Source: Heterodera schachtii
Lineage: Eukaryota; Nematoda; Chromadorea; Rhabditida; Heteroderidae
NCBI GenBank assembly: GCA_023374025.1
Contig: SIJG01000059.1
Coordinates: 141,286 to 205,285, forward strand
DNA: 64,000 bases
Reading direction: 5' to 3'
Below the pieces are notes generated by a model, which had not been told where the DNA came from, made no database searches, and worked only from the letters and a program-made list of their open reading frames with translations. Positions 57,233-64,000 of the stretch are shown one piece after another. The first letter of the stretch is position 1; every line of letters begins with the position of its first letter. A program made the position numbers and the translations under genes.

Positions 57233-58267
57233 TAATTCAAATGGCAAATCTAGGTAGCGAAGCTCCCAAAGCGCGAAGCGCTTTAAGCACCCCAGAAACA
57301 CGTAAGCATACCCCGCTAGTTATAAATTTATTATGATTTAATATGTGAACAATTGGAAGATCATATAAAAAATTTATAAAATGGCTCAGATACAGTGATA
57401 GCTATAAAATTATACCCCAAAAAAACAAAGTGAAAATAATTAATTAAAAACTCAAAAAAGAAAATTTTAACCAAAACTTCTTTAAATGAATAATTTTTAC
57501 ATAAACAAATGAATAATTAATTAAAAAATTTTTAAATTAAAAATTATATAAAAGTTCTAAATTAAAAATAATTTAAAATATTTTATCACACTTTTCAACT
57601 TGAATTTTAAAGGGAAGTAAGTGGTTATATTGTATATTTCAATCAATTCTACTAAATATGCAGAAAAAATGAAATCAAAATTTATTGAAAAAGGTTTAAA
57701 TGTTTCATTTTCTAGAATTTTATGACAAAGATGAAAAAAAATATTCAATTTAACTTGATAAAATAATAGCAGAAATGAAAATATTTAAGTAATAAGCAAT
57801 ATAAAATAATTTTACATATATTAAAGTCCATAAATACTGCAATTATAATATTAAAACAACACATACAGAAAAAGTATAAAGCCCTTATTGAATATAAGTG
57901 TTTAATAATTCATAAAGATTGAATTTTAGAGTATTTTAATAATTATTTATGAATTATTCGGCATTTGACATAAATTAAAAAATGAAACGAAAAATGTGTA
58001 AAATTGCTAAAAAAAGATTTGGGCAATTTGAAAATCATTCTTCCAGTTTTCGATATGGGATAAAAAAATTATGTTTAAAACTGTCGAATATTAATTTTTT
58101 TTTTTTTTAATGAAACCTTTTTATCATATATAATTTAAAAAATAAATTTCTGACTAAAGATTGAAAAAAGTCATCATGATTTATGAATATAATTATAATA
58201 AATTTTTTAGATTAATCTATAACTTTATGAACGAAAAATAAATAAAATAAAATAATGAAATAAATCG
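57233..58267. other. AT-rich intergenic region
   Basis: Apart from the dispersed patch GGTAGCGAAGCTCCCAAAGC at about 57252, there is only AT-rich sequence with no coding pattern. Confidence 0.5.
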
Positions 58268-59368
58268 TGGTGCGACTTTTGGGGATTTGCAACTTGGGGA
58301 CCCGACATTTGGGGACCCGACTTTTGGGGATCCCGACATTTGGGGACCCGACTTTTGGGGACCCGACACTTAGGGAACCCGACATTTGGGGATCCCGACA
58401 TTTGGGGACCCGACTTTTGGGGACCCGACACTTAGGGAACCCGACATTTGGGGCCCCGACATTTGGGGACCCGACATTTGGGGATTTAAAAAAAACAAAA
58501 AAATATATTAAAAAATTTAATCTTAAGCCCAAAATCGTCTGCTTTAGCCAGAGTTAATTCCATTGTAAGAAAAATTAAATAATATTTTAAAAATTAACTC
58601 TGTTTCCGGACTCACCGCGAGGAGGTAGCAGAATTTTGAGCCCATACTAACCACAACACAATAGACAAATCACAATACACTTTTGTGTACAGTACACCCT
58701 TTTTCAACTTTTAATGAGTTGGACCCAACTCAAGGGATAAGAATTCGAGAACGGAAGAAAACATACCGAGAAAATGATTTGCCTATCAGAAATTTGGTTG
58801 AAGGCTTTGGTGCCATTGAGAACCCAAACGAAGATGAGATTCTTGGTCATTTCAGATCTTTGCAATACAGACTTATGCGCAATGATTTTGAGAATTGGGA
58901 CGACCCAAATGGTGATTAATTCTGTTTTCACATCTCGTTGGCCCTTGGGAAAAGCACTTTAAATAAAAGTTGAAAAAGGGTGTACTGTACACAAAAGTGT
59001 ATTGTGATTTGTCTATTGTGTTGTGGTTAGTATGGGCTCAAAATTCTGCTACCTCCTCGCGGTGAGTCCGGAAACAGAGTTAATTTTTAAAATATTATTT
59101 AATTTTTCTTACAATGGAATTAACTCTGGCTAAAGCAGACGATTTTGGGCTTAAGATTAAATTTTTTAATATATTTTTTTGTTTTTTTAAATCCCCAAAT
59201 GTCTTGTCCCTAAATGTCGGGTCGCCAAATGTCCGTGGTTTCCCTAAGTGCCTTTTGCTCAAATGTCCTTCGGTCCCCAAATGTCGGGTCCCCAAATGTC
59301 GGGTTCCCTAAGTGTCGGGTCCCCAAATGTCGGGTCCCCAAGTTGCAAATCCCCAAAAGTCGGGTAGC
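58268..59368. mobile_element. Foldback element with minisatellite arms and an internal ORF fragment
   Basis: The outer arms are tandem copies of a 16-17 bp unit GGGGACCCGACATTT (58268-58490) and the inverse AAATGTCGGGTCCCC (59190-59368). Inside each is about 215 bp of unique inverted sequence (TTAATCTTAAGCCCAAAATC.., CGGACTCACCGCGAGGAGGT..). The arms meet a non-repeated core at 58714-58963. Tandem-repeat arms are the hallmark of foldback-type elements. AAATAAAT occurs on both flanks as a possible 8-bp target duplication, but the context is low complexity. Confidence 0.85.
58714..58919 (+). pseudogene. Protein-coding fragment inside the foldback element
   Basis: The core frame is open to TAA at 58917-58919 and reads NELDPTQGIRIRERKKTYRE, NDLPIRNLVEGFGAIENPNE, DEILGHFRSLQYRL..NDFENWDDPNGD. 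Codons are varied, unlike the arms. There is no signal peptide and no own start (the open frame runs back into the left arm). I do not recognise the protein. It is probably a captured host exon, or what remains of an element gene. Confidence 0.45.
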
Positions 59369-62300
59369 CAAATAAATAATAATTTAAATACTGCAAAAAT
59401 TAATTACCAAAGTCAAATTATTATTAAAAAAACCTTTTTGGATTTTAAACTATAACTCAGAGCAATAAGAATATTTATAAAAAAAATTATCAAATAAATA
59501 TTTTAAAAGTTGTTTTAATCAAAAATAGATTAATTTAGTAGCTAATATTATTGTAAAAACAAGCCAAAAAAGAAATGAATGATTGGGTGTAAAATTTGGG
59601 AATTATATAAGAATGAATGCAGCAATCATTTTTTCATTTCGCATAATAATTTGTTTTAAATTACTTTTATTTTTTTGATCCCTTATAAGCCACTAAAATG
59701 CATTCACTAAGTATTTCTCGTTCATTTTTAGGATTTTTTCCTTAAGCGTTAATTTATTTTTATATAATTTTAAAACTTTCTTTTTTTTATAATTTGTTTC
59801 ACATTATTTTTCTTACTTTTAGTATATTTTTTTAATTCGCATTTTTTATTTTTTATTATTTTTTCTTTTTTTGTTTTTCTCATAGGTTTTTTCCCAGAAT
59901 CTTTTTTGTGTTGTAAATTGTTCAATAAAATGGTACTTATATATCATTGATTTCAGTTTTATCATTTTTTCTAAGAGTTCAATAGTTCATGGTATCATTC
60001 TATAGCTTTAATTGTTTCTTTCAGAATATATTTTAAATTTTTAACTTAAATATGAGAAAAGTTGTTGTCACAAAATTTCGAAAATCCTAAGTCAGAATTT
60101 TTTGCAAAGAACTTTTTTGAAACTAAATTAAATTTTCTGAAATTTTAAAGGTAAATAGAGAATTCTTTGGGCGAATATATATTAATTTTGGCTCAATTGC
60201 TTTATGTTTATACTTCTATTTGCATGATCATTGCAAAAACATAGCATGTTCAATGCTTTATAACTTTTCTCATACTTAAGTAAAAAAAATTTAAAAATTA
60301 TATTCTGAAAGAAAACAATTAAAGCTATTGAATGATACCATGAGATATTAATTTGGTTGAAATTGGGCCAAGTTATGAATTTATATATATTAGACATTTT
60401 GTTTTGAAACCAGTTGGCAGTTTTTACGAAACGAACCAGCAAGGTTTCAAAAGATAATTAATTAGTTTAATTATTTTTTTTTAAAAAATAAATGCTTATT
60501 TTCAATATTTTTAATTAATATTTTCGCATTTTTCATTGTTTGATGTGAAATTTTTCGGACTTATTACAGTCATATTTGATATACTGTACATCAATTTAAT
60601 TATAAATATCATTGCCAAAATGTTATTTTTTGTATTTTTTGCAATTACGGTAAGCAAAAAGAAATGCAAATTTTGAAATAGTTTTAGTTATTTTATCATT
60701 TTCTACATTTCTTAGTATTTTTTTACTCTTTAATTTAAGCAATAATTTGCCTTTTCAATTTTTTGCAATTGACAATGTAAATAAATTTTTATTAAAAATC
60801 TTTTATTTGTTCCAAATTATTAAAATTTGATACTTAATTCTGTGCTGGAAGTTTGCTTAAAATTAAAATCTCATTTTACTTGATTGATATAAAACAAATG
60901 TATTTTAAAGTTGAATTGTATTAATAAATATTTTAGAAAAAGACCAATAATTTAAATTTTAACAAAATATTACTGAAGAATAAAAAAAATATTTAATTAG
61001 GATAAGCAAAAAGTTTCAATGCTGTTCTTTTACTGCTTTTTAAATTGGTTCAATTTTAAATGTTTTTTATTATAAAATAATAAAAAAATCCAACTAATCA
61101 TACAAATAAATGGCATAAAGTTCATAAATAAATTATAATTAATTAAAATTTTTAAGTATAATAATTTAGCCTTTAAATAAAAATGAATATAAAATTAAAA
61201 TGATAATTCTTTTCTACTAAAACAATTAATTGTTTAAGCATGCCATTGAAAAATGATAATTTTACAAAAAATTAAAATTTTTAATAAAGTGCAAAAGATA
61301 AATTAAGGTATATTTGGTTGTTTTTAATAGAATTGAGCAGGACCGGGAATTTTGACAAAAAAAGGGACCGGGACTTACCGGGACTAGAAAAGTCTGGACC
61401 GGGACCAAGTTTTTTGACCGGCACCTCGAAAAAAACCGGGACCAGGACAAACTTGAAATTTTCTCAAGAAAAAGTTTTTTGAAAAAATTTTGAAAATTTG
61501 AGTGCACTTTGTTACAAAATTGCCTATATTCAAAAAGGTACCTAATAAATTTTTTAATTTTCTTTAAAAATATAATATGTGAAAAGGAAAAATAACACAA
61601 TTTTAACAATTGGCCTTCAAATAATGCAGTTGTTTAAATGTAAATAAAATGCATTTGATATGTTGAATTTTAGAGATAAACCAAATGGCAAGGGAAAATT
61701 AAAAAATTTTGAAATTAAAGAATTAAAAAATATTTACATTTCATTATTTAAAAAAAAGTAAATAGATTGAAATTTTTTATTTTTTATTCTTAAGAAAAAT
61801 AAATTTTTGAAAATGAATGATATAAAAAATTCTATAAAAATATAAAAACATTTTAGGTAATTGAAAAAATATATTAAAATATTGTAAATAGAAAAAAATT
61901 ATTTAGGCTTTAATCTTTTTTTGCTTCATTTTTAAATATCTATTAAGAATAATATTATAAATAATCAACAATTTTTTATCTTAAATAAAATCATTTAATT
62001 ATATAAAAAATTAACCTTAAGTTTTCTTGATTTTGCCAAATAAATATTTAAATGTTTATTCTTTTTATAATAATTCTAAAACAATAACAAATAATGTATC
62101 TTTAAAATAATAAACCATTAATATGAAAATTTATGAAAAGGAATTAATATAAAATATTAAAACATTTAACTGTTCCTGATAAAAATATCATGAAAATAAA
62201 ATGAATTATTCTTTTAAAATAATTAATTTTTATGAAAAGATTTTGTCCCTAATCACGGATTCCAAAATATTGGATTGATTAATCTCAATTATTTAATGCT

Positions 62301-64000
62301 TCTCTAATAGTATATATTTTTAGTTCCACATTATATATATTATATACTGCATTTTTTAATTTGATGTTCTTAATATCTTATATTTATAATTTGTATTAGA
62401 GCTGATATATAATTAAGTTGAAAGCATTTAACGCTATTATTTATTTTGTAGTTTTAAAACTTATGTCATGTCAAATAAATAATTTTTGATTTATCAATAT
62501 TATTGTAATATCCTAATTGATCATTTGGCTAAAATATCATTCCCTTAATTGGAATTATTCGTATTTTTCGAATTCTAATTTTATATTTAATTTTTGGATT
62601 TTCTATTATGTTATTTATTTATATATTTAGTATCATTTAGTATCTGCAATTGTTTAAATTCATAATTAATTTATATTTGAATTATTAGAATATAAAACTT
62701 AAAACCTAAGATAATAATGAAATTATTTTAAAAATGTTTACATTTGTTGTTTTTTTTTATTAACTATTTATAAATAATTGATGTTGTTCATTGTAGGAAA
62801 ATTAAGGTTTAAGAATATTTTTAAAATTATTTAAATAAAATGTTCCTTTAAAAATCATTGACACATAAGCATTTAAGTGAATAATAGTTTTATTATTTTA
62901 ATAATTCGATCAAACACAAATTATTATGTACAATAATCATAAACCGAGACTAATCGCCTTTCAATTTGAATTGATCAATTAATAACACACTCGTCAATAA
63001 GTTCAAAGGAATCACTTAATCAATGAAAATTTATTAATCAGTTAGTATGGGGTTATCAATCAATGTTCTGTGCGTGCAATATTTTATACTTAGAAAATAT
63101 AAATAATAAACTAATTAATTTGAATTGAAACGATCGACTCGTGTTCGACCTTCTTGGACAATCAAAAGTTGATAGTATCTAGATAATACTGGTTTATTAT
63201 ATCTATTGTGCATTCATCTTTATACATATTTCCTAAATGTTTAATAAATATTACCTTTAAATAATTTTATTTAAGTAATTCTTTTTTTAATTTTTAATGG
63301 GAAGTAAATTAAAGTTAAATTATTTTTTCTATATATCTTCTAAATTATTATATTTCTGAGCAGCTAAAAGATTCCAAGAATTTTTTTTTGAAAATCATAT
63401 TTAATTTCGATTTGTTCTTGAAATTTTAAATTAAGTTCTTTGAAATCTTTATATTTTTAATGAAAAAAAATCAATATTTTTTCGAAAAAAAAAATTTTTT
63501 TCCCGTTCCCGGCGGGATTCCCGTTAAAATTGACGGGATTTCTACGGGAACGGGAAAAAAGCGGGAATCCAGTTCGGGAATCCCGCCCCGTTCTTTTTCA
63601 TTTTCCCGTTCCCGTTCCCGTTCCCGGAAATTTTTTTTTACCGGACTCTAATTATATTCATTTAAATTATTATTATTTTTAAATTTGAGTTATTTAAGTT
63701 AACCAATTTTTAATACCATTTTCTTAAGCTTATTTGATTATATAGCATTTGTATAGATTTATAAATTGATAATTTCAACTCTGACTAATTATGTGACTAT
63801 TTTTGTTTTTGATTAATTTCAGAAAAAACATTAAAATTATGTTTATAATTTTTTCTCGCTGATATTGACAGAATATATGTTTGGGCAAAAGGAAATGTTT
63901 TAAAATGTTTATCGCTTATTTTCTTATTGTTGATTCTTTGTTAGTCCGAAGAATAAATAATATATTTTTTTTTTGTAAAATTAATTTAAATACTTGTTTT
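59369..64000. other. Gene-poor AT-rich end of the window
   Basis: No supported gene. Two word-repeat patches occur: 61330-61450 (GACCGGGAC, GGGACCGGGACTTACCGGGA) and 63500-63645 (CCCGTTCCCG, GACGGGATTT, CCCGTTCCCGTTCCCGG). Between them lies AT-rich sequence of about 80% A+T by eye. A short ATG frame at 60620 (MLFFVFFAIT|GTAAGC) resembles a start exon, but nothing downstream joins it. Confidence 0.5.
59985..60445. mobile_element. Eroded foldback element related to 18875-19294
   Basis: The right end TTTTTACGAAACGAACCAGC matches the CGTTTCGTAAAA end family. ATGGTATCATTCTATAGC at 59989 and GCTATTGAATGATACCATGA at 60328 are the inverted internal motif. The left terminus is missing. Confidence 0.5.

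Noticed and set aside
60620..60660. Start exon MLFFVFFAIT followed by GTAAGC as a secreted gene
   Set aside because: Only ten residues, and no coding-like exon of fitting phase was found in the next 3 kb.

Overview
The window is eukaryotic, AT-rich and gene-poor. It looks like a nematode, most likely a plant-parasitic (tylenchid-type) one. The evidence is: short exons with TTTTAG/TTTCAG acceptors and GT donors; coding starts placed directly after an acceptor, as expected for spliced-leader trans-splicing (13793, 49514); a 22-base block at 37454 that matches the nematode SL1 leader at 20 of 22 positions and is followed by GT; and several genes opening with secretory signal peptides and no recognisable domain, as nematode secreted effectors do. 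The species is an inference. I recognised no tRNA, rRNA, CRISPR, operon or prokaryotic feature.

Left part (1-24 kb): a Gln/Ala/Gly-rich terminal exon (504-845, minus); a seven-exon 240-residue gene of unknown function (4890-8595, minus); a seven-exon Myb/SANT-like DNA-binding protein (13793-16996, plus, one probable GC-AG intron); and a large Asn/Gln/Ser/Thr-rich nuclear-type protein (17455-23614, minus, about 1232 residues). The last two converge. Purine/pyrimidine-biased tracts lie at 0.88-1.6, 9.9-10.6 and 12.6-13.2 kb.

Middle (25-40 kb): a decayed LINE, a broken zinc-finger gene, and an array (29.7-40.3 kb) of at least ten copies or relics of one unrecognised secreted helical protein family. 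The copies lie on both strands and nearly all are broken.

Right part (42-64 kb): a five-exon secreted protein gene with a proline repeat and a tail with nine cysteines (42447-45444); a second secreted Cys-rich gene with one frame break (49514-50639) followed by a locally multiplied 3' flank; a tandem array of 181-232 bp units that each hold a TATA box and an initiator-like motif (55.8-57.2 kb); a foldback element carrying an ORF fragment (58.3-59.4 kb); and a gene-poor AT-rich end.

Cutting across all of this are many non-coding foldback (long inverted-repeat) elements with 8-9 bp target duplications. Several share one internal motif (TTGGTATCATTCGAWAGC) although their termini differ. One is inserted cleanly inside another, and a sister copy in the window shows the empty site. 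Exon models rest on splice signals, phase and codon pattern read by eye; no search was run.
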